Notes: generated by a model not told the origin, from the sequence alone. A stretch of 64,000 nucleotides of DNA from Ceratotherium simum simum (GCF_000283155.1 NW_004454195.1:8027076-8091075); one strand, 5' to 3'. Positions 37,146-50,737 are shown, counted from the stretch's first letter. Program-made: numbers and translations.

Positions 37146-38089
37146 AAAAAGACAAAGTAAAGCTTTAAAGCTATCACGAATAAGGGAAGTTGGTATTTAA
37201 TGATATGAGGATAATAATTTAATTAGATTTCCCTCCTTAGACTTTGGAGAATAGGGCTAGGTAGAGAAGCTATGACAAAGCCAAGAGAAAGTACTTGACC
37301 AGGGTCACCTCGCTCTCTGAAAGCAGAGGAGAATATTTTAAGACTTAGAGTACTTAAAACAGTCAGCCAACTAAAAATAAAAACAGTGGGTCACAAAGAC
37401 TCATACTCATTATGTCATTGTAGGAGATAATTAAGGCTAGACACAGATTTACAGACCCCTTTGAGAAACAAATGAACTAGAGTATTAAGTAAGGATTAAT
37501 TAATAATCCTTTCAGTAATAATGAAAACAGCTGGTAAATTAGCAAATAAATTCTTGGAACGATCAGGTATTAGCAGAACCTCAAAAGGATCTCAAATAAT
37601 AACTACAAAGAATGAACAGTAGAAAGGGAACAAAAGGTTCCCCCAAAAGGGAATCAAAGTTTATTTAGCTAATGAGAAATAAATAGAAGCAATTAAAATG
37701 GTTTTTCTGAAATACATTAATGTTAAAATGTTAACAGATAGACCACTTAAGGTTACCTTTTGGCCCAGCTCAAAAAGAAAGAGAGTTTAAAATCCACTGC
37801 AGAAATGAAAAGAGAAAGCAATAAATGACTACAATAAAGATAAATTTACTTGGGCTTAAGGACAAATAATGTATTAAAAAGTAAAGATGAACAGCCTAAA
37901 CTTGCTTATTAAAACAAAAAAGTAATTGACTGGAGTAAAAAATAAAATTCAATAATCTGTTGTTTAAAAGAAATATTTTTAGCACCAAGTCATTTTGATA
38001 GAGGGGTGGGGAGGAATGGTCTGAGATTTAACCCACTACACACAAAAGCAGAGATATTCAGCCTCTTCCATTTGTTAGATGCAATTTCA

Positions 38090-38315
38090 CATACTTGAAT
38101 TCTGCTTATCTTGCAAGACCAGGTTCAAGGGGCCCCTTCGCTAGGACCCCTTCTCCAACTTCCCCAACCCACAGGCAGTGTTCAAGACTGCTACCTAGAG
38201 GCCCCCATCAGCTCAGCACTTATTACAATGAACCACATTTAGATTTATCTTTTCCCCTCATTAGACCTCGAGCTCCCAGAGAGAGCAGTTATTGGTGTTT
38301 CCAAGCCTAGCTAAA
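38090..38315 (+). mobile_element. L2 LINE 3' end fragment
   Basis: Sense blocks: cttgcaagaccaggttcaag, accccttctccaacttcccc, agcacttattacaatg, and tagacctcgagctcccagag. These are in L2 3'UTR order. Confidence 0.75.
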
Positions 38316-38379
38316 AAATTATGGAATATGATATATCTATTAAAATGAAAAAATATATAGATTGGGAAGAAAAGGACGG

Positions 38380-39760
38380 ACATTTCAGGCCCATCATTCA
38401 GCAAAGGACACAGGCGTGAAAGTATACATGTTCAGAGAACTCTGGTTGTCCAGTGTGATTGGGATATTGGATTCGTCGTGGGAGAGAAGTCTTGGGGAGA
38501 GGTCTCAGATGCTGAAACGATAAGCTGCAAAGGGCCTTAAATGTCATCCTGTGGAGTCTATGGAATTGGTTGCAGAGGCAATGGGGAACAACGGCAGGGT
38601 TCCAGATGAGTTTTGTTTTCTGTTTGCTCACTTTGTTTTGTAACAGTACCTCTGATGAGAGAACAGGGGACAGACTGGAGGAGGGGGAGCTCTGAGGCAG
38701 AGAGACGAGTTATAAGAGGCTGTACCTATAGCGTTTGTCAGGGACTGGTGGGAACTTTTTCTTCTTCCTATGTCCTTTCCTTATTTCACAGTTTTTTTAA
38801 AAAGCAAGCTTTATATTAAAAAATTTAAAAAGCAGGCGATCTTTCTTTTCCTCCTCTCATCTCCTTTCCTCTCTTTTCTTCTCCCTTCTTTTTTCTTCCC
38901 TCCTACCTTCTTTTCTCCCTCCCCCTTTTTTTTTTCCCTCCTTCCCTCTCTTCCCTTTTTCTTTTTTATTTCTTTCTCTCTTTTCTCCCTGCTCTCTCTC
39001 ATCCTTTCTTCCTCTCTGCATCAGGGCAATAGGAATGGAGGCAAGGTTTCAGATCCCATAGATTCCTGTGGTCAGGGCATTGTCAGGACTCAGAGGTTGT
39101 ACCTGACAGATGAAGGAAAAGGAGGTGTCAAGTGGGCTTAGGAATTTCTAGTTCAAGTGACAGGGTGGTTTGGGGTTCCATCAATTGAGAGACAGAACCA
39201 GGAGGGAGAACAGCATTTGGTTGAGGTGTGTGTGGTTCTGGATAAAGTGCCTTTGAGGCTCACGTAGGGCATCCAGACCTAGGGTTAAGGAGTAACAGCC
39301 TGGAGTCTGGAGATGTACAGTTGGCACCATTAGCATATGGGTGATTGACACCACCTTGGAAATAGATGAAATCAACCAGGGAGAGACTAGGTTCGAGAAA
39401 GTCGTCTTCTGACGATAAAGAATGAAATCTTGAAGGAATATGTAATTTAAGGGGTAGAGGAAGGAAGAGAAGTCAGAGAAAGAAATTAAATGAAATAGAC
39501 AATTTAGAAAGAATAGAGTTTTATTTGCAAGGGAAGGAAAAACTTTGAGGAGGGTGATGGTCAGTGATAAAAATTCTTCAAGGAGGTTGAATGGAATGAG
39601 GACAATTAGGAAGATAGCAGGGCACCGGGAAAGTCTTTTTTTGGTAAAACGATAAGGAGAGAAGACAGATTACAGGAGACTGAAAAGTGACAGGGAAGTG
39701 AGGACATGAAATCAAGAAAGAGAATATTCCTAAGAAGTTTGGCAGTGAAGGGAAGAAAAG
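38380..39760 (-). mobile_element. L2-like LINE, antisense, interrupted by a CT-rich tract
   Basis: Long purine-rich stretch with antisense L2-like phrases (gccttaaatgtcatcctgtg, gtacaggttgcaccattagcatatgg-like, cattagcatatgggtgattg). It is broken at 38841-39020 by a pyrimidine tract. Decay is heavy and the edges are uncertain. Confidence 0.5.
38841..39020. repeat. CT-rich polypyrimidine tract
   Basis: About 180 bases of almost pure C and T on the plus strand, with irregular cctt/ttct units. Confidence 0.95.
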
Positions 39761-41289
39761 AGATGGTGTGGGGGGTCAAGGAAGCTGTTTTTTGTTTTAA
39801 AGGATAGAGAAACTTAATTTCCTTTGTAGACTAAACAGAAGGAGTCAGTAGGGAGAGAAAGAAGGGAATGATTGATTAGATAAGGTTCCAGATAAATTAG
39901 AAGGAGGTCAAAGCATCCATAAGGATACTTATAACGTTATCAGATTAAAAAAAGAATTCTGAATAAAAAGCAATGAGCGGTCACTATAGGATTGCAACAG
40001 ACACAACCTATCTAAAATAGCAAGTGTTACTGTTTAAAATAGTAAGCAACATAAAAAAAATATAAGAAAAGTGGGACAAATGCAAGAAGAAATAAAATTA
40101 GTCATTGCCTAATGAACTCTGTTCAAGACATGTCTGAAGAAATAATAAAGAATAAAGAATAGAGACAAAACTGAAAATTGAAATAATTAAGGAAAAACTA
40201 ACAGATATATTATAAATGACAGAATTAAAAATATTTTCTTTTCCATAAACACAGATCTCTTCCCAAAATTTCACACGTAAGGGAAACAAAGTCACATTTA
40301 ATAAACATATACCTATAATATTCTTAAACAGTATTAGAAAAAAATATCAACTGAATTCCATTTAAGCAATATCATATGATTAAATTTTTTTTCTTATAAA
40401 TAATGTCAGTAAAAGAGGCAAAGCCAAGACCCAACTCCTGTAGCCTTAAATTTCTTTTAGAACCTCACCCTTTGAATCTATTTTCACCCTAACTATTCCT
40501 GATTTCTCCCCAAGCTCGGCTGAGGACATTGGGTGGTGTTTGCTTTTTATAAAGGCTGACTTGTTTGAGGGTCTTCTCTACTCATTCTTCGTTATAAAAA
40601 AAATTATGTTTTATATGTATGGGCTAAAATTTAGTAGAGAATAAAGAATTAACATATGGATTATAAGAATTTATGACTAACCAAAAGTGACTCAAACATA
40701 GGAGAATGCTTAATCAAATCATGCTGTATATAATTATTGAATACTGTATGTCTATTAAATTACAGACATATGGATTATGTTGATATGAGAAAATGTGAAT
40801 ATTTAATTATGTTACATTCAAAGAGCAAAAAAGTACTCTGACACAGAACTGAGGAGAATGTGAAATAATATAACCCATTAGAGCATAATGTTCATTACAT
40901 ATTTCCTTTAGAATTTCTTAAATTCACTTTTTTTTAACAAAACAAAAAAATCAGGGGCAAAATGGTAATCCTCTTTGAAGAGTCAAGAAAATGGGCAGGT
41001 CATAGAAAATTTCAGCAAAAGTACTCTTTTTAAGCGAGACAAATCTATCTCCAGGTCCCATCAATAGTAACATAAACGTTCCACTTAGAAAAACCAAAGA
41101 AGATTAAAACCACACAGAGCATTTCAGAGTGATAAACAGCTCACTGGTGAAATTTGTGACGACATTCATTTGGGAAATTTTATAAGCCAGTTATCTTGAC
41201 GTTCAGGTAGAAAGAACAAAATTTAATTAGCATTTAAAGAAAAAAAAGGAACAAAGAAGCCAAATAAAAGAGAGATTGAGGTGATGCAT

Positions 41290-41440
41290 ACAGGCTCAGA
41301 ATTGGAAAACCCTGGCTGTCAACTTTTTTGCTCTTATTGAGGGATACCAGACAAGTGATCTTTCTGTACTTTCTTCCTTATCTAACATGGGAATAACAAT
41401 ATTTTTTCATGACCAATCCATTGCCAGGAGATAGTTATGC
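41290..41440 (+). mobile_element. MIR-like SINE fragment
   Basis: A tgatctttctgtactttctt block followed by taacatgggaataacaatat resembles the 3' half of a sense MIR. Confidence 0.55.
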
Positions 41441-42480
41441 TAAGGCATTTCATGATGGTCTTGTTGAGTGTGAATCTCCTTTTTGCTAGAGCACATGCAT
41501 GCCATAAGCATGGAGAGATGATCCTCTTCCAGACACCCTGAGATTCAATTACTGTAAAAAGTCATCGGGGTTGCCTCTCCATGTACTATTTGTTTCCACC
41601 AACACAGACAAGAGGAGGTTCCCAAAGACTCATTTAATAAGTGATCTTGGATGATCAGTAATCATCCTGGATATCTGGGGTCTGGTTGGTTTTAGATGGT
41701 TTATTCATTCTTTCTCTTGTTAAGCACCTACTATGGGCACTGGACAAGAGCTGGGCATTCATTGCTCAGAAGTACTGAATAATCACATCCTATTATATTA
41801 GTCCCTTCCTCGTACTTACTGGTAGTCATTTAAGTGATTACTCACTACCTAAGTCAACAGTCAAATTGATTGGTTGCCAGGAACAACATAAGAGCATCAA
41901 GAATCAATCAATATAGAGAAACAACTAAGTTAAGGTAACCTGACTCAAAATAAAGATGTAAAAACAAGTCAAAGGAAATTAAAATGGTCTGATGACGTGT
42001 TCTAGCAGCACAGGTAGCTTCACTCCCTCATTACTGCTTTCTTACTAACACCTACACTTTACTTTCCCGTCTTGGGGGCTACAAATGATGGACAAAGACA
42101 CAAAGAAGAAAATAAGAGCAAAGTGGTTCAGAGAATTGACGTGCTACAAAGCTCCAAGCTGCATAGCCACACGCTCGGCTCACAACTCCCTTCCTCCCGT
42201 CTAACTGATAAACCCTAGGGTTACGATTTTCCTTCTCTACTCTTTTTCTTCACATTCCTCTCACTGCTCTTCTCTGATTCTTTCTCCCCTGTAAGTCCTG
42301 GGAAAGGGAAGAGCAAAGAAAAGCTGACCGAGAAGACCAGGGCCAACAGAACCCTCCCAAACACGCTCCTTGGTCCGGTCTCTGAATGCCGGGATTCTTT
42401 GGTTACGATTTTTGAAAAGGATAATTCAATCTCAAGTACAGTATTAGAGAATCACAGAATGATTCTCAATGTCTGCTCAG

Positions 42481-42660
42481 GTCAGAGAAATGCTGTCAAG
42501 AGAGGAAAAGAAAAGGCAAGTATTCTCACTTTCCACAAAAAGTATTTTAAAGACATGGATCATCCAGTGCGTTTCTACAAAAAGACTCTTCGAATTTTAA
42601 AAAGTCAAGTAAAATCATTACGGATGAATATTTACTATAGCCCTCATCAGTTTCAGATAG
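42481..42660 (+). other. Exon-like segment with open frame, unsupported
   Basis: Exactly 180 nt bounded by gtctgctcag at the left and gtaagt at the right. One reading frame is open throughout (NAVKRGKEKAS ... FKDMDHPVRFYKKTL ... YYSPHQFQIG). It is on the strand opposite to CAP2. The pyrimidine tract before the acceptor is weak. No known protein is recognised, so this is only a candidate. Confidence 0.2.
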
Positions 42661-45600
42661 GTAAGTTATGATATAGACTTTTTATGAGCCATATATGTAG
42701 TTAGAATTCATTAAGGACTCATAATTAAAGTGAACAGGATATTTATAACCACTTTACAGGACGTGGAGCCAAATTTTCCCATTTTAAATAATTATAATGT
42801 TTGAGTTCCATCTTAGTTTTTATGAAGTATAGTTTGCCCTGTCTGTGCTTTATTTGCTGTCAAGTTGGTAAAATATGAAATTTCAAATTATATTCTTGTT
42901 CCTATGGGAAAATATAATCCAATTTATGACTTTCTGAGAGGAATCCTGTACACATCCAACTATAGGATATTTAGCCAAAGAAAACGATGGGATTCCTGCT
43001 GTTTGAATCATTTAAATCCAATTTGTGTGATGTGCTGCCCATTATTTTATATAGAGAATCCATCTGGACAGAGATGGGATTAGAGCCTGAAGTTCTTCTG
43101 CACTGCAGTTTCTGAGGTTCTAACAATTTCACAGCCTCAAGAAAGTACTGTTTTTCACAATTTACATGAAAACTCTGCACAGGGAAGAACCCATTTGGTT
43201 GGTACATTTTTGAACAGCATTTAAATATCAGGCCAGCTGGATCTCCACAGCCCATGTGAATTTAATCAGCATACTCTTCCCAGAACCTATATTCTATAAT
43301 CATTGAATGCTTGAACTACATCTGTCACCCCAATCTGGCTGTGACCAATTCTCGTCATTAGCTCCACACATCCAGAAGTGAACCGTTCTGTGGTAGCCTC
43401 AAAGGCACTCATGTTATAAAAGCGTGCATAAGAGAAATGGAATCTTTGAAATGAAATACCTTACTAACACCATATCACTTGCTCTTCCTCTGAGCTTCCC
43501 TTTTCCAAATTCCCATAAGGAATACTTTTTCAAGGCTAATTCTATGTGGCTGATCCATGACTCACATTTTACCAGTTATACCCTCAACTGATATCTCAGT
43601 CCATACCAAGTATACCTCTAAATATTGAGTTCTTTTTTTTTTTTGGTAAAAGATAACGGTATCACCAAATAAAGATGCCATTTCACTCGGTTCCCTTCCT
43701 GCGCCACAGTAATCCATTAACCCAGCTTTTATTCCTCTAACAAACCAAGAGTGATCAGGAGCCCAAGTCTCTCTTCTTATCAAACTTGATATCAAATAAA
43801 ATATAGTTAAGACCACAAAACATCATAAAAGCCAAGACACATCAACTATAAAGATCCTCGAAGCTTTTAGAATCTCGTTGAAGGGACGGAAAATACATAC
43901 AAAAAAAACCAGTGAATGTTTCTAAAATAACACATAAACAAGTTACTTTTGCTTTGACAGAAACTACTATATAGATGCTGAGGAAGTTCAAGGCTATACA
44001 GAGACCATCAGAAGGCATAGTGAATATATTCCTTAACAGAGGAGAGTGGGTAATCAAGTTCAAATGGTGGTCGTGTTGGAGGCATGAGGTGGTAACAGCT
44101 AAGATAAGTGCAAAGCACAGGAATATATAAATCATGACAAATAACATCACTTAGACCCTATTTTTCCAAAATATGTTCTCATACAAACAAGATAATAACA
44201 GATGTCGAAGTGCCAAATGCTATGATAGCTGTATAGTAGGCATCCGGTAAACGTTTGGTAAAAAAAAAAAAAGGCCCAAGAAATAAATTAATGGAGTTGA
44301 AGAAATTAAAGAGGGCTGGAGGATGTAAGGTGAACAGGGCCTACCAAAGATTTGAAGCAAATTTATCTAATAAGCGATTCCAGATATGGAAACGATAGTC
44401 CTCACAGCAGCTAATCCCCCAAAACCTGACAACAACATTTTTCTTTCTGTTTAGTTTATGAAAAGAAGTAATCATCAAAGAAGAAGTACATTCTCTAGGT
44501 GTTTGCCACTAGAAACTTAAATATTAAGCCATACTGAGGGAAGCAATGTGGAAAACAAGAAAAAAAGCTGTGTGTATTTTCTTCTCTCAAAGAGGTTGGG
44601 AAACGTATCTCCTTTAAAACAAACTGCCATCAGTAAGATGCTCTCATGCTCAAATTAGGAGAGGAGCTAGAAGGTGTATAATGGTGAATTGGAGTCTTTA
44701 TTATTCTGGCAATGTTGACTTGTTCATGTTAAAAACTTATGTTTTAAAATTTCCAGAAGGCACAGTACATTTCAATTAGTATATACAGTAGCTTGTCTTC
44801 TCCTAAAACAATTATGTAAAATTTTTTCTGGATTATTTGTAATTTTAGTACTTAGGGAAGTGTCTGCATTTTCAAGTAAGGGCTAAATATACAAATTAAG
44901 TCCTGCAGAGTGAAGCTTAAATCTAGCCCTTTCTAGTTGGCGCACATAAACACTAAGATCAAATGATGGTTTTGTCATGTGATTCGTCCCCCAGCACATA
45001 CAAATATAGAACATGACCATAAAAAGTAACAGACCATGCCCTCTGCTTAGTAATTTATGACGGCGGATCCAGCCTGGAATGCCAGCTGGAATTACCTTCT
45101 CCTCGTCTGCTATTTTCGCATATACAGCTTTGTACAGATGATAGAAGTTATGTCCTGTAAAAAGGACCCAAGTTAAAGCTGCTGAAATGATGAACAAGTA
45201 GCAAATCTGAAAGCCAAAATACGTTTGGCTTTTAAGAAGATTTGTTGAATGACTCAATGACTTCTTTTAAAATTAATTTTTGATTCAGGCCATGAGAGAA
45301 AAACTTGCAAGCCTTCCAATTTTTTTTATATCAGATTTATGGTGGCTAGGAAGCAAACATTTAGCTTCACAGTAGAGAATGATAAATAGTTGATAATTAT
45401 TTTCTTAAAAATACAAAGTGATCTTAACATTCGACTAAATGGAGAATGAAAAATTCCCTAGCCATATACACAGTTCTAGCCTTTAGGCAGAATTTGCCAT
45501 CAAGGCAGTCTGGAATTGTAACAAACCTGGTATGAAATAGTTGATAAAACAAAGGATATTATCCTTCTTTATTAACCTTTACCCCCCAGATAATCCTCCA

Positions 45601-47229
45601 AATCCCCTGGGTGTGATAACCACCTCACTTCCTTTGGGCAACCATTCATTATCTAATTCACGTCTTACACAAAGAGAGATGAGCTAATGGGCCTTATCAG
45701 ATTAAAAAAAAAGTCACCATGAGTGATGTCCAACAGGACAGGATCTTAGCAAATCCTTTCTGCCTCCATAGTCCTGGGTTTCTAAATACCTATAAAGCTA
45801 CTAACCCATGGGCATAGCTCACAGGCTCATTCACAGCTTTATGTTGCTAAAGCAAACAGTCTGGGCTGAAGAATGACAGAATTACTCTCCTTTCTGATTA
45901 TCCTCCTCTCTGCATCCTGATAAACTAACCATTAGCTTTCCTGTTGGGATTCAGCCCTGACTGGGTAGCTTCAGGCTGTCAACTGAAGCAGACCATGATG
46001 GTATCACACAAACCTCTTCCTCTCCTTCCCTCCCTGGAGCTTTATTCTTCCTTAACCAGGTCGATATCCAGCCTTCACATACTAGCCAGGGTGTAATTAC
46101 TAAGGTAATTTTTCCACCATGGGAAGACTCATATGAAAAGCAAAGGCTTCTTTTTGCCTCACTTCTCCACCTACAACAGGAAGTGCTACTCAGAAAGCTG
46201 CCGGTTACAAAAAAGCGATCCTGTGTTATCAGTAAGCACTCAGTTTTCACCTGCTCTTCATAGATTGTGTTTGAGCAGATATATGAGTTGGGCTTAAGCA
46301 TGTACTCTTCTCTAGAAATTAAAGCATCTGTTGCCTTTGGGTGCCTTTGAATAGCTACTGCAGAGAACCAACCCATTTAGCACTATGAGTAGGAGCAGAA
46401 ACATGCATATCTATGAACCGAGAATATAGAGTTAATTTGGTAAAGGCCACAAAGTGAGCTACTGGTTAGATTCTAAAGTGCTATTCCTTCCTGAAATTCT
46501 GTCAACCCAGACCACTGGGAAATACCTCTATTAACGAAAACATAACTGAGTATGATACACAGGATGAAAACATTTTACCTTTTATTTCTCTTGTAGTTTT
46601 TTTTTTCTATTTTCAAGATAAATGTAGAATTCTCTATTTAAAAATGCGTTAAAAATACTGGCTCAGCACATATAATTAATAGCAGTTACTCAACAGAATA
46701 TTTTCATGATGCCTTTGTATTAAGAAAAAAGTCTTTATAGCAATATTTTAAAGTAGGCATTTCATTTTACATTAGGGCCAGAATTACTTTATTGCATTAC
46801 ATTATCTGTCATATGCCTCCTAACAACAGAACTCAGCAGCACTAATCATGGCCAAATCTTTCAAGAAGATTCAGCAGCCCGGATTGAGCAATGTGGTGAC
46901 ATTTTCCGGGCATGATCTTAAGGAACACTTGGGAGTTTGGCTTTGTTCATTTGTTTTCCTTTACAATTTCCAGACCTGCCACCAGGACCACCTAGTTTAC
47001 CCAAGGCACGCTCTGAGATCAAAGTCACATGACTATTTTGTTTGACATTTAAAAATATTGGACAATAGTTTGACACCTTCAATAGTTATGGTAAAACATT
47101 ACAGAGGCAAAAAGGATAAACTCACCCTAATTAAAAGAAACTTTGAGATATTTGCATACATATATCTATACCTATGTTTCTCTACATATACCCAAGTGCA
47201 ATAAAAACAAATTCAACTGTTAGATTTGA

Positions 47230-47738
47230 AAGTTTTCTGGTCTTTCTCTGGAAGGCTAATGGGGGATGACCCTGAAAAACTCACATGAGTGTTTAGAAAG
47301 GCAATATATTTCCACGGAGATAGACCTCATTTTAGCCAAACCAAGTTACCCACTTCGGCAGACTAGCTAGATGCTCACCAAATCTATGACTTCATTTCAG
47401 GCATACGGGCTGATTAAATTCCTCAGCTCCCTTGCTGCTAGGAATCGCCATAAGACTGAATGAAGGTGGAGGTGATACACGCCACTTCCAGGCGTGGCCC
47501 ATAGGACCTGCCCAGGAATGATCCTGCATTCTCCTTCCCAATTCAATGGCTGAGGACCTAGAGGAGATAAAGGCCACAAGATGAAAGAAGCCTGGGTCCT
47601 TGATGATGGTATAAAAGACTGTCAACCAAAAACACCAGAGCAGTCCTTACGTGAGCAAGAAAAAAATGTCCACTATGTTAAGCCTTTGAGATTTGGGGAC
47701 TTTTTCCTAAAGCAGTTGGACTACCCTGACTAATGCTG
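47230..47738 (+). mobile_element. MLT1-like LTR, decayed
   Basis: The 3' part is clear: gcaagaaaaaaatgtccact, then atgttaagcctttgagattt and ggactaccctgactaatgc. These match an MLT1-type LTR end. The 5' part is too worn to place its edge. Confidence 0.6.
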
Positions 47739-47789
47739 AAGTCTTCTACCCAGTCACTGACCCTTGCATGCTGTTTGTCATTCACTCCT

Positions 47790-47900
47790 CACATAGGAAC
47801 CTGGGAACAATAGTTCCTGTGAGGCAGGAACTATTATCCCCATTTTAAAGATAAGGAAATGTGGGCTTGTGAGAGTTTAGTTTCTTTCCCCCAAGTGGGT
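47790..47900 (-). mobile_element. MIR-like SINE, antisense
   Basis: ggaactattatccccatttt, then aaagataaggaaatgtggg, is the antisense MIR core. Confidence 0.75.
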
Positions 47901-48689
47901 CACTTCACAAGCTGGTTTGGTTATTATGGCTCAGTGGAAATGTATTGCAGACTTTACCAGATTAATTTGCCAGTAGTCACCCAGCAAAAGATAGAAGGTT
48001 CTCACATTTAGGAGACACAGACGAATTGGTTTTTCTTGCATCTAGATTAACAGAATTAATCAGTAGAAGATCTGAGATTCAAATCCAGGTAGACCCAAGA
48101 CCAAAGTTTCTACTCTTGATCACCCTCACAAATTAAGGTTTTATAAAAATCTCAAACATATTTATGCCCACTAGTAATCCGGATCTACCAATGCGCCAAG
48201 TAATTAGCTAAAGTCCTAAGGTGACTGCCACTGGGCTTTTCTGCTTAGTTTCACAAATTATTAACAAATTAGATTACTGCTGCATGCATTGGAAAATCCA
48301 TTGGGTGCTCTGAGCAGAGCTGTGCTGGGACACGCATATTCACTCAGAGATGAAAGAATGGCCAGAAAGAGTCTCTCATCTTCCTTTCCTTTCAAATTTT
48401 TCAGACTGTATAAACAATGGAAGGACAAAGAATCAGTTTTAGATTCCTGCTCTATGCACAGGAAGGCACTGTTTCCTTTTTAAGTGCAAGTCCAAATAAA
48501 GACAGAAAAGGAGAGGGAAGGTAGAAGAAACTCTCTCTCTCACTTCTGGAGGAATAAAAAACTCAGACTTTGTAGTCTTTTCAATAGAATAAAATCCACA
48601 GGGCAGTCAATGACCATAAAGCATCTTCCCCGAAGTTGGAAAGTTAGGGTTAATGTTTTTCTCTGTGTACCGATACACATTAATTCCAT

Positions 48690-48691
<2 letters not shown>

Positions 48692-48733
<42 letters not shown>
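48692..48733. repeat. (CA)n microsatellite
   Basis: Nearly pure CA run, ending in cgcacacc. Confidence 0.97.
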
Positions 48734-49605
48734 CAGTTCATTGTCAAGTCTTAGCAGCATAAGGAATGTTGGAGAAAATATGGAAAGTGTGTGTGGGAGG
48801 GAAGGAGAACGCCTGCTGTAGTGATGGCACAACAGGTGCAGATCTTCACCGCAGTGGTGCTTCCCATCTGCCTGAAACTTACCCAGGGCTAGAGGTGCTG
48901 GGGCCTAGCAGTGAGACCTCCGGGGAACCCCCTGGTGATAGCCTTCCTTGGAGGTGGTGTCCATCCAGGGCTTCAGAGGCACTGGTCTAGAGGAGGTTAC
49001 ATGTTCAGCTCAGGCCAGAGTTTTGGGGTCACCCAAGGTGGAGATGATTAAAGATCATGTTTCACATCTCTCCCAGGTGATGTGAGATGTCTCAATGCCA
49101 AAACCACTTGTTTCACCTCTCCCTATTCAACTAATCACTTTCTACAGTTTTATTTGACATATAACTCCTATAAATGACTGTGCGGTGTGGCTCTTATTAT
49201 GTTTAGTGTCTACAAAAAGGACTTTGGATGGTGAGTAAAGGAACGGGCCCAGGTCTAGATTCTGTGGCCAGGTCATTAATGTGTCAGTGAATTTCATTTT
49301 GCATGCTTGTGAATTAGAAATAACATATTTTCTCTACACTCACCTGTTGTAAAAGTAAATGAACAGTTGAGTGTGCCAGGGTCCCTTGAAAAATTTTGCA
49401 CTTAAAGAGTAGGGACTTCTTGGCCATTTTCCATGTGAGAATCCTTCCATCAACTGGGAAAAGATGGGCTTGATAAATTACCACTAAAATTCCTAAACAA
49501 CGATACTGAAAGAACTAGGCCATATTTTTGCCCCAAGATTATTTTTATAAATTACAACAAGGGGAGAGAAGAAAAGCATGAGATGTTCTGCACATGTTTT
49601 ATAAC

Positions 49606-49643
49606 TTGTTCTATGTCATGAGCATTGTTCTATGTCATGAGCG
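49606..49643. repeat. 19-bp tandem duplication
   Basis: ttgttctatgtcatgagc plus one base is repeated head to tail (49606-49624, 49625-49643). Only the last base differs. Confidence 0.95.
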
Positions 49644-49689
49644 TTTGTTGTCATATTCCATATCAACGAGAAGGGTGCTTTCAAAGTGC

Positions 49690-49912
49690 AAGGTATGATG
49701 ACCCATTAGTATATCATGAAATTGATTCAGTGGATAATGATCAGTATTAAGAAAAGAAGAAGAAAAGAACAGAGCAATAGAATGGACTAGAAGAAAAATA
49801 TCAGAATGCAGTGCATATGGTAAGGATAACTGTTGTTTTGTGAAACTGGATGGTGAAAGAAAATATATTTTTTTCTATGGGTCATGGTTGAAAAATTTGA
49901 AAGCCCTTCTAT
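49690..49912 (+). repeat. Unassigned interspersed repeat, copy B
   Basis: Same block order as copy A: gtatgatgacccattagtat, atcatgaaattgattcagtg, an A-rich part, ctgttgttttgtgaaactgg, ttttttctatgggtcatgg, and a gaaagcccttct end. The GT run of copy A is absent. Confidence 0.75.
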
Positions 49913-50183
49913 TAGAGAATATAAGAAACATGTTTCTTAGTCCAAAATTAGCAAGGAAATTTGAAATTGGATGTCATCATTGTCAATAAGGGCTGTAGAT
50001 GAACCTCTTATCCTGCTCCTCCCAGGACAGATGCGGTGGTGGGGAGGGGAAAGGAACTGGGTGGCAGGGAAGAGAAAACAAATGGCAAGGTGGCTTGATA
50101 TTTTGGTTTGTGGCTCACGGCCTTATTAAAAAACCCAATTAACTGTTTTAGAGTCTGGCAAGGAGAAGGGAATCAAGGCAATC

Positions 50184-50737
50184 TGTATTAGTTTTCTATC
50201 GCTGCATAAATTTCTAGCAACTTAGTGGCTTAAGACAATATCCATTTATCATCTCAGAGTTTCTGTAAGTCAGAAATCTGGGCAAGGCAATGCTATGCTC
50301 TCCACTCAGGGTTTCACAGGGCTGAAATCAAGGTGTCTGCAGGGCTATATTTCCACCTGGAGCTTAGGGTCCCCTTCGAGGCTCATGTAGCCGTTGGCAG
50401 AATTTGGTTCCTTGCAGATGTAGGACTGAGACGCCTGCTTTATTGCTGGCTGTTGGCAGGGGCACTCTCTCAGCTTCCAGAGGCTGCCCTCTCACAATGG
50501 GGTAGCTTACGTCTTCAACGCCAGCAGGAGAATCTCTCTCCAGCCACTAAGACAGTCATATATGACATAACTTAATTACTGGAGCGACTATCCCATGCCC
50601 TGCTCATAAACCTAATCAAACGAGTGATATCCCATAATTCACAGGTCACGCCTCCACTCAAGGGGAGCGGATCATACTGGGTGTGTACATTAGGCAGTGG
50701 GAATCCTGGGGTCCATCTTCGAATTCTGCCTACCACA
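50184..50737 (+). mobile_element. LTR-like element (MLT/ERVL style)
   Basis: Starts tgtattagttttctatcgct, continues aacttagtggcttaagacaa, and ends attctgcctaccaca, with TG...CA ends. A near 5-bp target duplication is visible (caatc before, gaatc after). Family assignment is uncertain. Confidence 0.75.

Noticed and set aside
36694..37200. 168-codon plus-strand ORF, the longest in the window
   Set aside because: Its second half is ERE SINE translated in sense and the first half is unremarkable intron.
45951..46376. 141-codon minus-strand ORF
   Set aside because: No recognisable domain, mixed composition, no splice or retrocopy signs. Treated as chance.
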